Source: WACF01 sp040880205
GTDB taxonomy: Bacteria; Pseudomonadota; Gammaproteobacteria; Pseudomonadales; Cellvibrionaceae
Assembly: GCA_040880205.1 (NCBI GenBank)
Contig: JBBDIU010000071.1
Location: 1 to 27,779, forward strand
Direction of reading: 5' to 3'
DNA: 27,779 nt
The position numbers and the translations under genes are program-made. Below are positions 1-8,604 of the stretch, piece after piece (within the stretch, counting starts at the first letter, position 1; every line of letters begins with the position of its first letter). A model generated the notes under the pieces. It did not search any database, was not told where the DNA came from, and worked only from the letters and a program-made list of their open reading frames with translations.

Positions 1-177
1 ATCCCCAACATTTTCCGCCTTGGCCTGGATCTCCACTGCGGGTTTCAGGTCCACCCGACGGAACACAATGCCGGTATCAATAGAAGCGGGTTTGAGAGTA
101 AGAAGTACTTTCTGACCTGTGTGTAAGCCAACACCAGTGGCCCGAATTTCGTTTTTTAATGTTCTTTGTTTGATCAT
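1..177 (-). CDS. lpxC: LpxC, UDP-3-O-acyl-GlcNAc deacetylase (5' part only)
   Basis: First committed enzyme of lipid A synthesis, a cytoplasmic zinc deacetylase acting on UDP-3-O-acyl-N-acetylglucosamine. Only the first 59 codons are in the window; the gene runs off the left edge. The N-terminus MIKQRTLKNEIRATGVGLHT matches the LpxC opening, where the segment around GVGLHTG is strongly conserved, and it continues with the expected GIVFRRVD. The zinc-binding residues lie outside. The ATG is at 175-177, with a weak GGTGA ribosome site about 13 bases upstream. It lies 417 bp beyond ftsZ on the same strand, its usual place at the end of the dcw cluster, and the spacer carries its own candidate promoters. 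Identification is firm despite truncation. Confidence 0.95.
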   Translation of the reverse strand, partial: MIKQRTLKNEIRATGVGLHTGQKVLLTLKPASIDTGIVFRRVDLKPAVEIQAKAENVGD

Positions 178-215
178 CGATTAAAATTTCACCAGTGGAG
201 GCCGCAAAGGCGGCA

Positions 216-245
216 ATACTACCAGAAAATCCGGGGCCGAAACAA
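216..245 (-). promoter_or_regulatory. Candidate lpxC-proximal promoter
   Basis: On the minus strand a -10-like TAGTAT (216-221) is preceded at 18 bp by TTGTTT (240-245), or at 17 bp by TGTTTC. Transcription would start about 30 bases before the lpxC ATG, within the GCCGC/GCGGC hairpin. The -10 is good and the -35 weak. This is inferred from sequence only. Confidence 0.4.
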
Positions 246-493
246 TGCTTAAGTACTAGTCCCGGTTAACGTTCTATGGTGCTGACAGCCTCTGATCGGC
301 TATAGCTGCCGGATTCACGTTTCCTATATTGGCCAAGCTCGGATGATCTACCTTCAATACTTATACATCAAGCATCGAAAGCGTCTGATTCCGGTCGACT
401 GAGTTTTACGGCCATGCAAGCCGATGGCCTCGTGCGGAGATCTGCGCGGACCCAAACAAACCTGAAAGCAGGTCGCTCCAAGCAGAGAGCCCA

Positions 494-522
494 TCTTTAC
501 AATTATGATTCATCATCGTCAA
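494..522 (-). promoter_or_regulatory. Candidate distal lpxC promoter
   Basis: On the minus strand TTGACG (517-522) and TAAAGA (494-499) are separated by exactly 17 bp, close to the sigma-70 consensus. It lies just after the ftsZ stop and would give a long lpxC leader. Prediction only. Confidence 0.35.
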
Positions 523-594
523 AGGCCTGCTCTTTTCAAACCCTGCTCAGTTGTTATAGCCCGGCTCAAGCCACCTTACCAGCGCCGCGTCCCA

Positions 595-1775
595 TCAATC
601 CGCCTGCCGGCGCAAAAAGGCAGGAATATCCAAATATTCCATCTCATTCTCATCCATGCGCGACTGAACCTTGGGTCGCGCCGAGGTTGCCGCCTGGGTG
701 CGCAGGACAGTGGGACGATCAAGGCTACTATAGTCAGGTTGTCCGGTTTTGCGCATTGTGTTGTCGACCACGACCTTGGTGGAACTTGAGCTTCTTTCCT
801 GGCGCTCACTACCGAGGCCGGTCGCAACGACGGTCACTCGCAATTCATCGGACATCTGCGGATCGATCACCGTACCCACCACAACGGTGGCATCGCTGGA
901 GGCAAACTCTTCAATCGTGTCACCGACTTCGGAAAACTCTCCCAGAGACAGATCCACACCCGCCGTGATATTGACCAGAATACCGCGTGCGCCCTGTAGG
1001 TTAATGTCTTCCAACAAGGGACTATGAATAGCGGACTCCGCCGCTTCGCGAGCGCGATTATCGCCAACCGCGCGGCCGGTACCCATCATCGCCATTCCCA
1101 TTTCCGACATAACGGTACGCACATCGGCAAAGTCGACGTTGATCATACCGGGGCGAATAATCAGGTCNNNNNNNNNNGGTCGGCAATACCCTGTACCGCG
1201 CCAAGCAACACGTTGTTGGCCGATTTAAACGCATCCAGCAGGCTGGTTTCCCTACCCAGCACCGACAAAAGCTTTTCGTTTGGAATAGTGATCAACGAGT
1301 CCACCCGATCTTGCAAATCGCGAATGCCTTCTTCCGCGACCATCAAGCGTTTACGCCCTTCAAAAATAAAAGGTTTGGTCACTACCGCAACCGTCAGTAT
1401 GCCAAGTTCGCGGGCAACTTCCGCCACAACTGGCGTTCCACCAGTACCGGTACCGCCGCCCATGCCGGCGGTAATAAACACCATGTCGGCACCGTGCAAG
1501 ACTTCGGCGATGCGTTCGCGATCTTCCATGGCAGCCTGGCGGCCAATTTCCGGATTCGCTCCCGCCCCCAGACCCTTGGTCATACTACTTCCCAATTGCA
1601 GCACCGTGCGCGCGTTTACGTCTTTCAGCGCTTGCGCATCGGTGTTAGCGCAAATGAACTCGACGCCTTCCACGTCGTTGTCGATCATATGTTTAACGGC
1701 GTTGCCGCCTCCACCACCGATTCCAATGACTTTAATCACTGCGTTTTGCGGCATGTTGTCAACTAGCTGGAACAT
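595..1775 (-). CDS. ftsZ: FtsZ, tubulin-like division GTPase (interrupted by an assembly gap)
   Basis: Polymerises with GTP into the Z-ring that organises septum formation at the inner face of the cytoplasmic membrane. The N-terminal part shows the glycine-rich nucleotide loop GIGGGGGNAV (residues 18-27), the tubulin signature GGGTGTG (106-112) and NTDAQAL. The C-terminal part shows the T7 catalytic loop NVDFADVR, a variable linker, and the conserved tail DIPAFLRRQAD that binds FtsA and ZipA. Ten Ns at 1168-1177 break the frame as written. Dropping them together with one of the two flanking GGTC copies restores IADLIIRPGMINVDF and a 388-residue protein of normal size, so I read this as one intact gene. 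The ATG has a GAGGGG ribosome site 7 bases upstream. ftsA lies 39 bp before it. Confidence 0.96.
1168..1177. other. Assembly gap (10 N) inside ftsZ
   Basis: Ten Ns. The plus-strand flanks are AATCAGGTC before and GGTCGGCAAT after, so GGTC occurs on both sides. Collapsing to AATCAGGTCGGCAAT restores the conserved FtsZ reading frame. The gap is probably a scaffolding join of overlapping ends, not missing DNA. Confidence 0.95.
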
Positions 1776-1814
1776 AATGTATCCCCTCTGATGTAATTTC
1801 GTTTAGCTGTTTAC

Positions 1815-3047
1815 TTAAAAATTTCCCTGGTACCAGGTCTTCACTTTTGCCCATAAGGAATGACCGGGTGTTCTACTGGATCTGCCATTGCCATCTCCTT
1901 GCTGCTGTAAGCCGTACATCAACAAGCCGACGCCCGTTGAATAAATCGGGTTATCGACAATGTCTTTCAAACCACGAATGTTGGTGGGTGCGCCCAAGCG
2001 CACCGGCATATGAAAAATCTCTTCCGCTAACTCAACCACGCCTTCCATTTTCGAAGTGCCTCCGGTTAGCACAATCCCAGCGGCAAGCAAATCCTCGAAG
2101 CCACTGCGGCGCAGTTCTGCCTGCACCAGGGTAAACAGCTCGTCGTAACGCGGCTCCACCACTTCCGCCAAGGCTTGCCTCGACAAATCCCGCGGCGGAC
2201 GATCACCAACGCTGGGTACTTTAATTGTTTCGTCAGCACCCGTTAGTTTGGCCAGCGCGCAGGCGTACTTGATTTTGATTTCTTCGGCGTGAGGGGTCGG
2301 CGTACGCAGAGCCATGGCAATATCATTAGTCACCTGATCGCCAGCAATGGGAATAACTCCTGTATGTCGGATTGCACCTTCTGTGAAGATCGCAATGTCG
2401 GTGGTACCGCCACCGACGTCCACCATGCACACGCCCAGCTCCTTTTCGTCTTCCGTCAACACCGAATAACTGGAAGCCAACTGCTCGAGAATGATGTCGT
2501 CCACTTCCAGGCCACAGCGGCGAATACATTTTTCAATGTTCTGGGCGGCATTCACCGCACAGGTCACCAAATGTACCTTGGCTTCCAGCCGCACACCCGA
2601 CATGCCAAGCGGTTCCTTAACGCCTTCCTGTTCATCGATCAAATATTCCTGGGGCAGGATATGCAGTACTTTTTGATCGGCTGGAATAGCCACCGCCTGC
2701 GCCGCGTCAATGACCCGATCAATGTCTTGGGGAAATACTTCCCGATCCTTGATGGCAACAATCCCGTGCGAATTCAAACTGCGGATGTGGCTCCCGGCGA
2801 TGCCCGCGTAAACAGAGTGAATTTGACAGCCGGCCATCAACTCGGCCTCTTCCACCGCGCGCTGAATCGATTGCACAGTGGATTCAATATTTACCACCAC
2901 TCCCTTCTTCAAACCATTGGAACGATGAGAACCGATGCCTACCACTTCGATTCGTCCATCGCTGGACACTTCCCCCACAATGGCAACGACTTTGGACGTT
3001 CCTATATCCAGGCCAACGATCATTCGACTGTCGTTTGAACTCGCCAT
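1815..3047 (-). CDS. ftsA: FtsA, actin-like Z-ring membrane anchor
   Basis: ATP-binding actin-family protein that tethers FtsZ to the cytoplasmic membrane and signals to the later division proteins. Visible features are the N-terminal phosphate-1 motif VGLDIGTSKV (about residues 11-20), the phosphate-2 motif VDVGGGTTDIAIF (about 209-221), the LTGGTSKMEGV motif near 330, and a C-terminal amphipathic helix (SLWAKVKTWYQ) that is the membrane-targeting sequence of the family. At 410 residues it has the usual length. The ATG is supported by a GAGGT ribosome site 8 bases upstream. It lies between ftsQ and ftsZ in the canonical order, 55 bp after ftsQ and 39 bp before ftsZ. Confidence 0.97.
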   Translation of the reverse strand: MASSNDSRMIVGLDIGTSKVVAIVGEVSSDGRIEVVGIGSHRSNGLKKGVVVNIESTVQSIQRAVEEAELMAGCQIHSVYAGIAGSHIRSLNSHGIVAIKDREVFPQDIDRVIDAAQAVAIPADQKVLHILPQEYLIDEQEGVKEPLGMSGVRLEAKVHLVTCAVNAAQNIEKCIRRCGLEVDDIILEQLASSYSVLTEDEKELGVCMVDVGGGTTDIAIFTEGAIRHTGVIPIAGDQVTNDIAMALRTPTPHAEEIKIKYACALAKLTGADETIKVPSVGDRPPRDLSRQALAEVVEPRYDELFTLVQAELRRSGFEDLLAAGIVLTGGTSKMEGVVELAEEIFHMPVRLGAPTNIRGLKDIVDNPIYSTGVGLLMYGLQQQGDGNGRSSRTPGHSLWAKVKTWYQGNF

Positions 3048-3102
3048 TTAACAAACCTCACCTGTATTACCCTTGGTGCACCTTGGCTGTCGCGCAAGCT
3101 GC

Positions 3103-3918
3103 TTATGCTTTTTCGTCTTGCTTTTTTGTGGTTTCCACTGCTTTCACCGTGGCGGTTTTCCACTCTACCGCCAAACCATTGCCATAGCGCAAATCCACGG
3201 CTGCGATCTCATCCAGACGCCGATGCAGATCACGCTGATAAACATTGAGAAAGCGTTGCATTTTTTCCATGGTCTGATCACGACCAATATTGATTTTTAG
3301 GCCGTTGGTGAGTATCACGTACCAGGAAAGTAATTCATCGCTATGAAATTCACTGATTTTCAGGTCGTGGGGGCGCAGCATCTGGGCCAACTGCTGATAA
3401 CTTTGCATGACCAGCTTTTCCTGCCCCTTATTTCCCGATAACAACGGCAATGACCGCAACCGAACGCTTTCCTCGATTCGAACGATGTCACCCTTGTGAT
3501 TCAAGAATCCGTTTTGCCCCCAGCGCGCTATGGGCTGCTCTTCCACGATGGAAATAAACAACTTGTCCGGCCAGCGGCGACTGACCGCGGCGCGGGCAAT
3601 CCAGGGATTCGCCTCCAATTTGGTCTTGATCGCGGGCAGGGGCGATTGCAAAAAACCGTTGACTATCATTGGCATGCCCATGCCCGACACCGCCTGCCGC
3701 GTGATGTAAACAAACTGTCCCTCCACTCCGATACTATTAATTGGACGTTCGGATGCACGATCAACCATGCTTTTTCCAAGATAGCCGACCGCGCCCAATA
3801 CAATGGCAATACCACACACAAAGGCACCCTGAATTGATCTTCTAACAAGCGGTCGCCCGATACCGTGGGTCTTTGGTCCCGCGTTCGTCATGATTACTTT
3901 AGTGGGTCTGTTCGCCAT
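3103..3918 (-). CDS. ftsQ: FtsQ, bitopic division protein
   Basis: Scaffold of the FtsQLB subcomplex that controls septal peptidoglycan synthesis. The layout is a short basic cytoplasmic N-terminus, one membrane segment at about residues 31-49, a periplasmic POTRA domain opening with INSIGVEGQ, and the FtsQ domain with RRWPDKLFISIVEEQPIARW. A charged tail rich in Lys and Glu ends the 271-residue protein. The family diverges quickly, so position supports the call: the start overlaps the ddlB stop by one base (TAATG) and ftsA follows after 55 bp. No separate promoter is obvious. Confidence 0.95.
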   Translation of the reverse strand: MANRPTKVIMTNAGPKTHGIGRPLVRRSIQGAFVCGIAIVLGAVGYLGKSMVDRASERPINSIGVEGQFVYITRQAVSGMGMPMIVNGFLQSPLPAIKTKLEANPWIARAAVSRRWPDKLFISIVEEQPIARWGQNGFLNHKGDIVRIEESVRLRSLPLLSGNKGQEKLVMQSYQQLAQMLRPHDLKISEFHSDELLSWYVILTNGLKINIGRDQTMEKMQRFLNVYQRDLHRRLDEIAAVDLRYGNGLAVEWKTATVKAVETTKKQDEKA

Positions 3919-4871
3919 TAGTTTTTACTCAACAGAATTCGAACCACCAGTTCCTCAAAATTAATCCCCGCCGCCTTGGCCGCCATCGGCACTAGACTGT
4001 GGCTGGTCATGCCGGGCACGGTATTGACTTCCAACAGATAAAATTTTCCTGCGACATCAGCCATGAAATCCACCCGCGCCCAGCCTTTGCAGCCCAGACT
4101 ACGGTAGGCCTTCAATGCCAGTTCTTGCAGCGAGCGCTCCGCGTCGGCAGCCAACCCGCAGGGGCACAGGTAGCGCGTGTCATTGGAAATATATTTTGCT
4201 TCGTAATCGTAGAAGACGTTTTCCGTTTCCAATTTTATCGCGGGCAGCGCCTCGCCATTTAACACGGTTACCGTATACTCCGGCCCGCGGATTAGCGATT
4301 CGGCGATAATACAGCTATCGAAAGCTTTTGCCTTTTGGTAGGCGGCTGCCAGTTCAGCCGCGGATTCCGCCCGTGACATTCCCAGGCTCGAACCTTCGTG
4401 GGAGGGTTTAACCATTGCCGCGTTGCCAAGGCTAGCAATCACACGATCCCATTGCGACTCGTCGGTTAACACTACGAAGTCGGGAGTGGGGAGGTTGATA
4501 CCACGCCATAATTGCTTGCTGAGCAATTTGTCCATGGCGAGTGCCGAAGCCTGCACTCCGCTGCCGGTGTAGGGAATGCCAAGATATCCCAGCAACGCTT
4601 GAATGCATCCGTCCTCGCCACCCGCGCCGTGTAAGACTATAAACGCGCGATCAATTTCCACTCTTTGCAGTTGGGTCAGTACGTCACCTTTAGTGTCGAT
4701 GCCCATAGCGTCCACATTGGCCGCGATCAGTGCCTCCAATACCCGGGTGCCCGACTGTAGGGATACCTCCCGCTCCGCCGACTCGCCGCCAAACAGTACA
4801 CCTACCCGGCCAAGTTCCTGACGGAGCGTGTCGCTAATGGGCGTATTGCTGCTTTGCTCATTCATACTCAT
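3918..4871 (-). CDS. ddlB: DdlB, D-alanine--D-alanine ligase
   Basis: Cytoplasmic ATP-grasp ligase that makes D-Ala-D-Ala, the dipeptide MurF adds to the wall precursor. Family motifs are GGESAEREVSLQSG near residue 28, HGAGGEDG near 80 (nucleotide and first D-Ala side), KPSHEGSSLGM in the ATP-grasp core, and the C-terminal EVNTVPGMTSHS loop with the metal and D-Ala binding residues. At 317 residues it is normal length. An ATG at 4871 and another two codons later are both possible; the ribosome site is weak (GTGAAG). Upstream, the murC-ddlB junction contains a 16-bp tandem repeat. The stop overlaps the ftsQ start. Confidence 0.97.
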   Translation of the reverse strand: MSMNEQSSNTPISDTLRQELGRVGVLFGGESAEREVSLQSGTRVLEALIAANVDAMGIDTKGDVLTQLQRVEIDRAFIVLHGAGGEDGCIQALLGYLGIPYTGSGVQASALAMDKLLSKQLWRGINLPTPDFVVLTDESQWDRVIASLGNAAMVKPSHEGSSLGMSRAESAAELAAAYQKAKAFDSCIIAESLIRGPEYTVTVLNGEALPAIKLETENVFYDYEAKYISNDTRYLCPCGLAADAERSLQELALKAYRSLGCKGWARVDFMADVAGKFYLLEVNTVPGMTSHSLVPMAAKAAGINFEELVVRILLSKN

Positions 4872-4889
4872 GCTTCACTTAACATGCTC

Positions 4890-4944
4890 TATTGCAACAT
4901 TGCTCTACTGCAACATTGACGTATTGCAACATTGACCTATTGCA
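4890..4944. repeat. 16-bp tandem repeat at the murC-ddlB junction
   Basis: Three consecutive 16-bp units at 4890-4905, 4906-4921 and 4922-4937, consensus TATTGCAACATTGACC with 2-3 differences in the outer units, then a partial fourth (TATTGCA, 4938-4944). The partial copy is the end of murC itself: its last codons and TAG stop supply the repeated motif on the minus strand. It looks like serial duplication of the murC terminus into the spacer. Confidence 0.9.
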
Positions 4945-6358
4945 GCTGACGCTTGGCCAGTTCCATGGCAAGCGCATTAACATTGCCGGCGCCTTGGGTG
5001 ATGACGATGTCGCCGGACCGAACGACGTCTTTAATCACTTCGGGGACGCCGTCGATGCTCTCGACAAAAATGGGATCCACGTGGCCCCGGTTACGAATGC
5101 TGCGGGACAAATGCCGGCTGTCAGCCCCCAATACGGGTTCTTCCCCAGCGCCGTATACCTCCAGCAAGACGAGCACATCAACGCGCGATAACACTTCGAC
5201 AAAATCTTCGAACAAGTCCCGAGTGCGCGAGTATCGGTGGGGCTGGAATACCATTACCAAGCGGCGTTGAGGCCAGCTTTTGCGAATGGCCTCGATTGTG
5301 ACGGCAACCTCGCTGGGATGGTGACCGTAGTCGTCCACCAGCATGGCTTTACCATCGCCAACCGGGTAGTCGCCATATACCTGAAAGCGGCGGCCGACCC
5401 CGAGAAAATTCGCCAAACCTGCCTGTATCGCTTCATCGCTCAAGCCTTCGTCGGTGGCGACCGCAATTGCCGCCGTGGCATTGAGTACGTTGTGAGTACC
5501 GGGCATATTCAGTGATATATCCAGGGCTGTCTCGTTTTCAGGTCGCCAGACTTTGAAACTTGTGCGCAACCCCTCCTGCCGAATGTGGGTTGCGCGAAAA
5601 TCACAGGACTCTTCCAATCCGTAGGTCAATATTGGTCGTCCAACGGCGTCGATAATCTCACCAATCACCGGATCATCACCACACAGGACGGCCAAACCAT
5701 AGAAAGGCAGATTGTGCAAAAAGCTGACAAAGGTGCTTTTTAATTTGGAAAAATCGCCTTCATAAGTATCCATGTGGTCCGCCTCGATATTGGTGACCAC
5801 TGCAATAACCGGCTGCAAATGAAGAAAGGAAGCATCGCTCTCATCCGCCTCGGCAATCAGGTAACGGCTGCCGCCCAGTTTCGCATTGCTGCCGGCACTA
5901 TTGAGCAACCCACCGATAACGAAGGTCGGATCCTTCTTCGCCGTGGCGAAGATGCTGGCAATTAAACTAGTGGTAGTAGTTTTGCCATGCGTGCCCGCCA
6001 CCGCAATGCCGTGTCGGTAGCGCATTAACTCCGCCAACATTTCCGCCCGACGAACAATAGGGATGCGCTGTTCCCGCGCCGCAACAATTTCCGGATTGCT
6101 TTCGTCCACGGCCGATGAATTTACTACAACATCCACGCCTGCGACGTGTTTCACATGGTGGCCAATAAAAATTTTGAGTCCCATTTCTTCCAGCCGCAAT
6201 GTGGTGGTGGACTCCTTTAAGTCGGAACCGGATATTTCGTAACCCTGATTGGACAAAACCTCCGCAATACCACTCATACCGGCACCGCCGATGCCGATGA
6301 AATGAATGCGACGAATGCGACGCATTTCTGGAATATGTGCGGTCGTCACCTCAGGCAT
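4937..6358 (-). CDS. murC: MurC, UDP-N-acetylmuramate--L-alanine ligase
   Basis: Adds L-alanine to UDP-MurNAc with ATP, the first amino acid step of the wall precursor. The N-terminal Rossmann domain shows HFIGIGGAGMSGIAEVL near residue 20, the central Mur ligase P-loop is AGTHGKTTTTS near 122, and EADESDASFLHL and the C-terminal DDYGHHPSEV segment are MurC signatures. The length of 473 residues is typical. The ATG overlaps the end of murG by 8 bases, implying coupled translation. Its stop codon lies in the 16-bp repeat described separately. Identification is certain from motifs and position. Confidence 0.98.
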   Translation of the reverse strand: MPEVTTAHIPEMRRIRRIHFIGIGGAGMSGIAEVLSNQGYEISGSDLKESTTTLRLEEMGLKIFIGHHVKHVAGVDVVVNSSAVDESNPEIVAAREQRIPIVRRAEMLAELMRYRHGIAVAGTHGKTTTTSLIASIFATAKKDPTFVIGGLLNSAGSNAKLGGSRYLIAEADESDASFLHLQPVIAVVTNIEADHMDTYEGDFSKLKSTFVSFLHNLPFYGLAVLCGDDPVIGEIIDAVGRPILTYGLEESCDFRATHIRQEGLRTSFKVWRPENETALDISLNMPGTHNVLNATAAIAVATDEGLSDEAIQAGLANFLGVGRRFQVYGDYPVGDGKAMLVDDYGHHPSEVAVTIEAIRKSWPQRRLVMVFQPHRYSRTRDLFEDFVEVLSRVDVLVLLEVYGAGEEPVLGADSRHLSRSIRNRGHVDPIFVESIDGVPEVIKDVVRSGDIVITQGAGNVNALAMELAKRQLQ

Positions 6359-7427
6359 TCGCCACCTCCAGGCAAATTTCCGCTACTCGTTCGGCCGCCC
6401 GAGGTAAAGCCAGTCCGCGCGCGTTGACCGCCATGGCCAAAAGTCGCTCTGACGATGAGAGGAGGTCCTGCAGTTCCTGTTGCAAGACCTTGGCATTCAG
6501 TTCACTTTCCTGTTTGATAATGGCCGCTCCGTTGTCCACCAGCCACGCCGCATTTTTTGTCTGGTGATCATCAATCGCAAACGGAAAAGGAACCAGCAAC
6601 GCCGCCACGCCCGCCGCCGTAATTTCCGACACCGTCAAGGCTCCCGCGCGACATACCACTAGGTCGGCCCAACCGTAGGCTTCGGCCATGTTGTCGATAA
6701 ACGCTTCCACCCTGGCATCGACCTGCCTGCTCTTGTAAGCAGTCTCGGTCACATCCAGATGATTGCGCCCGGCCTGGTGCCACACTTGCGGCCGCAGGTC
6801 AGCGCTGATACCCGCCAGGGCCTCCGGCAACAGTTGGTTGAGTTTTAACGCCCCCAAACTACCCCCCAGCACCAATAAACGTCGCTTGCCGCCGTGTTCG
6901 AAACGAAGCGGTGGTTCTGGTAGTTGGCTAATCTCCATTCGTACCGGGTTGCCCACTTGCTCGGCATTGGGCAAGCTGTTGGGAAAGGCCTCCAGACGCC
7001 GCCCGGCAAGCTTGGCCAACCAACGATTGGTGGTGCCCGCCACTGCATTTTGTTCATGAATGAGCAAAGGCCTACCCAACAAGCGCGCCGCCAATCCGCC
7101 GGGGCCGGATGCAAATCCACCCAAGCCGAGTACCGCATCCGGTTTAAAAACTTTAATTACCCGCATCGCCTGCCACACCGCTTTGGTTAATACCCAGGGC
7201 ATTACCAGCCAAACTTTCGCGCCCTTGCCCCGCAATCCACCGATGTCCAAAAAATTCAGTTCTATTCCGGCACCTGGCACCAGCTCGGCTTCGATACCGC
7301 GCCGTGTTCCCAACCACTGTACCGCGGCACCGGCTCCCATCAGTTTTTGCGCAACCGCGAGCGCGGGAAACACGTGACCGCCGGTCCCACCAGCCATAAT
7401 CAAAATTCGTCGGCCACTAACGCACAC
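6351..7427 (-). CDS. murG: MurG, lipid II-forming GlcNAc transferase
   Basis: Peripheral membrane GT-B glycosyltransferase that transfers GlcNAc from UDP-GlcNAc to lipid I, giving lipid II on the cytoplasmic face. It shows the N-terminal glycine loop MAGGTGGHVFPALAVA (residues 11-26), a second loop LGGSLGALKLN, and the donor-site stretch CRAGALTVSEITAAG followed by PFPFAIDDHQTKNA. The length is 358 residues. The best start is a GTG at 7427, overlapping the ftsW end by 11 bases; the first ATG is only at codon 11, inside the conserved loop, so it cannot be the start. No strong ribosome site is seen, which suggests coupling to ftsW. Confidence 0.97.
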   Translation of the reverse strand: MCVSGRRILIMAGGTGGHVFPALAVAQKLMGAGAAVQWLGTRRGIEAELVPGAGIELNFLDIGGLRGKGAKVWLVMPWVLTKAVWQAMRVIKVFKPDAVLGLGGFASGPGGLAARLLGRPLLIHEQNAVAGTTNRWLAKLAGRRLEAFPNSLPNAEQVGNPVRMEISQLPEPPLRFEHGGKRRLLVLGGSLGALKLNQLLPEALAGISADLRPQVWHQAGRNHLDVTETAYKSRQVDARVEAFIDNMAEAYGWADLVVCRAGALTVSEITAAGVAALLVPFPFAIDDHQTKNAAWLVDNGAAIIKQESELNAKVLQQELQDLLSSSERLLAMAVNARGLALPRAAERVAEICLEVANA

Positions 7428-8604
7428 GTTGAGTTACTCGTTGTTTCATGGGCTGGGTCATCAACTCCCAATCCAGTCTAACTACGATGCCGATCAACAC
7501 GCAGCTGATGATCAAGCTACTGCCACCGTAGCTAATGAAAGGCAGAGTCAAGCCCTTCGTGGGCAGCAATCCGGAGGCCACACCCATGTTTATAAAAGCC
7601 TGACCCGCAAACAAAATGGCAACACCGAAGGCAACCAGGCTGACAAAACTGTTGTTGTGCAATATGGCGCGCTTGCCGATCATAATGATCCGGTAAACAA
7701 TGGCCGCAAATAGGCAGACAAGAGCCGTTGCACCCACCAGACCGAACTCCTCGGCGACAATGGCGAAAATAAAATCCGTGTGGGCGTCGGGCAGATAAAA
7801 AAGCTTTTGCACACTTCTGCCAAGTCCGACGCCAAACCATTCTCCTCGGCCAAAGGCGATCAAGGACTGGGTCAGCTGATAGCCACTGTGAAACTGATCG
7901 GCCCAAGGATCCAAAAAAGTCACCAGCCGCTGCATCCGGTAGGGCGACATTATGGCTGCCAAAGTCATCAATGATGTCCCTAGGCCCAACAGGCAGACAA
8001 ACTGCCAAAGCTTCATTCCCGCAATAAACATCATCGCAAAAATTGTCCCGGCCACCACCAGGGAACCGCCAAAATCGGGCTCCAGCAACAGTAAAACGGC
8101 CACGCACGTTACAATTCCCAAGGGCTTAAAAACACCTTTCCAGGTGGTCTTGAGTTCTTCGTGACGCCGCGACAGATAGTTGGCGAAGAACATCACCATG
8201 AACAGCTTGGCTAATTCGGAGACTTGAACGGAAATGGGTCCAAACATCAACCATCGCTGACTGCCGTTAACGGTTCGCCCTATGCCGGGAATCAACACCA
8301 ACACCAACAAGATCACCGTCAACAAGATAAGCACCCACCCATACTGCTGCCACAGCTGCGAGGGAATAACGGCGACCGAAGCGGCCGCAATAATGCCCAT
8401 CAGCAGGAAAATGCAATGTTTTTGCAAGATAAACCAGGGACTTCCGTAATAGGATTCCGATAAACTCATGGAGGCCGAAGCAACCATCAATACACCAATG
8501 GAGGCCAGGGTAAACACCAGTCCCAACAACGCCCAGTCCAGCTCTAACCTAGCGGGGAGCTGCAAGCTCATGGACTGCGTCGGTCTATTCATCACCGCCG
8601 TCAT
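7417..8604 (-). CDS. ftsW: FtsW, septal SEDS glycosyltransferase
   Basis: Polytopic SEDS-family protein that polymerises lipid II into septal glycan in partnership with FtsI. The 395-residue sequence has about ten hydrophobic segments and family hallmarks: FGPISVQVSELAKL, a large loop with DPWADQFHSGYQ, TDFIFAIVAEEFGLVG, and the C-terminal PFISYGGSSL stretch. Its ATG overlaps the murD stop in an ATGA, and its end overlaps murG by 11 bases, so it is translationally embedded in the cell wall operon. RodA is the paralogue to exclude; the dcw position makes FtsW the clear choice. Confidence 0.97.
   Translation of the reverse strand: MTAVMNRPTQSMSLQLPARLELDWALLGLVFTLASIGVLMVASASMSLSESYYGSPWFILQKHCIFLLMGIIAAASVAVIPSQLWQQYGWVLILLTVILLVLVLIPGIGRTVNGSQRWLMFGPISVQVSELAKLFMVMFFANYLSRRHEELKTTWKGVFKPLGIVTCVAVLLLLEPDFGGSLVVAGTIFAMMFIAGMKLWQFVCLLGLGTSLMTLAAIMSPYRMQRLVTFLDPWADQFHSGYQLTQSLIAFGRGEWFGVGLGRSVQKLFYLPDAHTDFIFAIVAEEFGLVGATALVCLFAAIVYRIIMIGKRAILHNNSFVSLVAFGVAILFAGQAFINMGVASGLLPTKGLTLPFISYGGSSLIISCVLIGIVVRLDWELMTQPMKQRVTQRVR

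Larger units (their letters stand above)
178..594 (-). other. ftsZ-lpxC intergenic region
   Basis: A 417-bp spacer with no convincing gene. Read on the minus strand it holds two candidate promoters (separate entries) and a small 5-bp hairpin (460-473, ACCTG/CAGGT) followed by TTGTTT, at best a weak terminator for the dcw operon. A GCCGC/GCGGC hairpin (201-214) sits just downstream of the lpxC-proximal -10 box. The short open frames here show no protein-family signal. Confidence 0.6.

Noticed and set aside
414..968. Plus-strand open frame of 184 codons at the ftsZ end
   Set aside because: Mostly antisense to ftsZ, with no domain or ribosome site.
595..1775. ftsZ as a frameshifted pseudogene
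   Set aside because: The frame change coincides exactly with the N run and is repaired by collapsing the duplicated GGTC; both halves are fully conserved.
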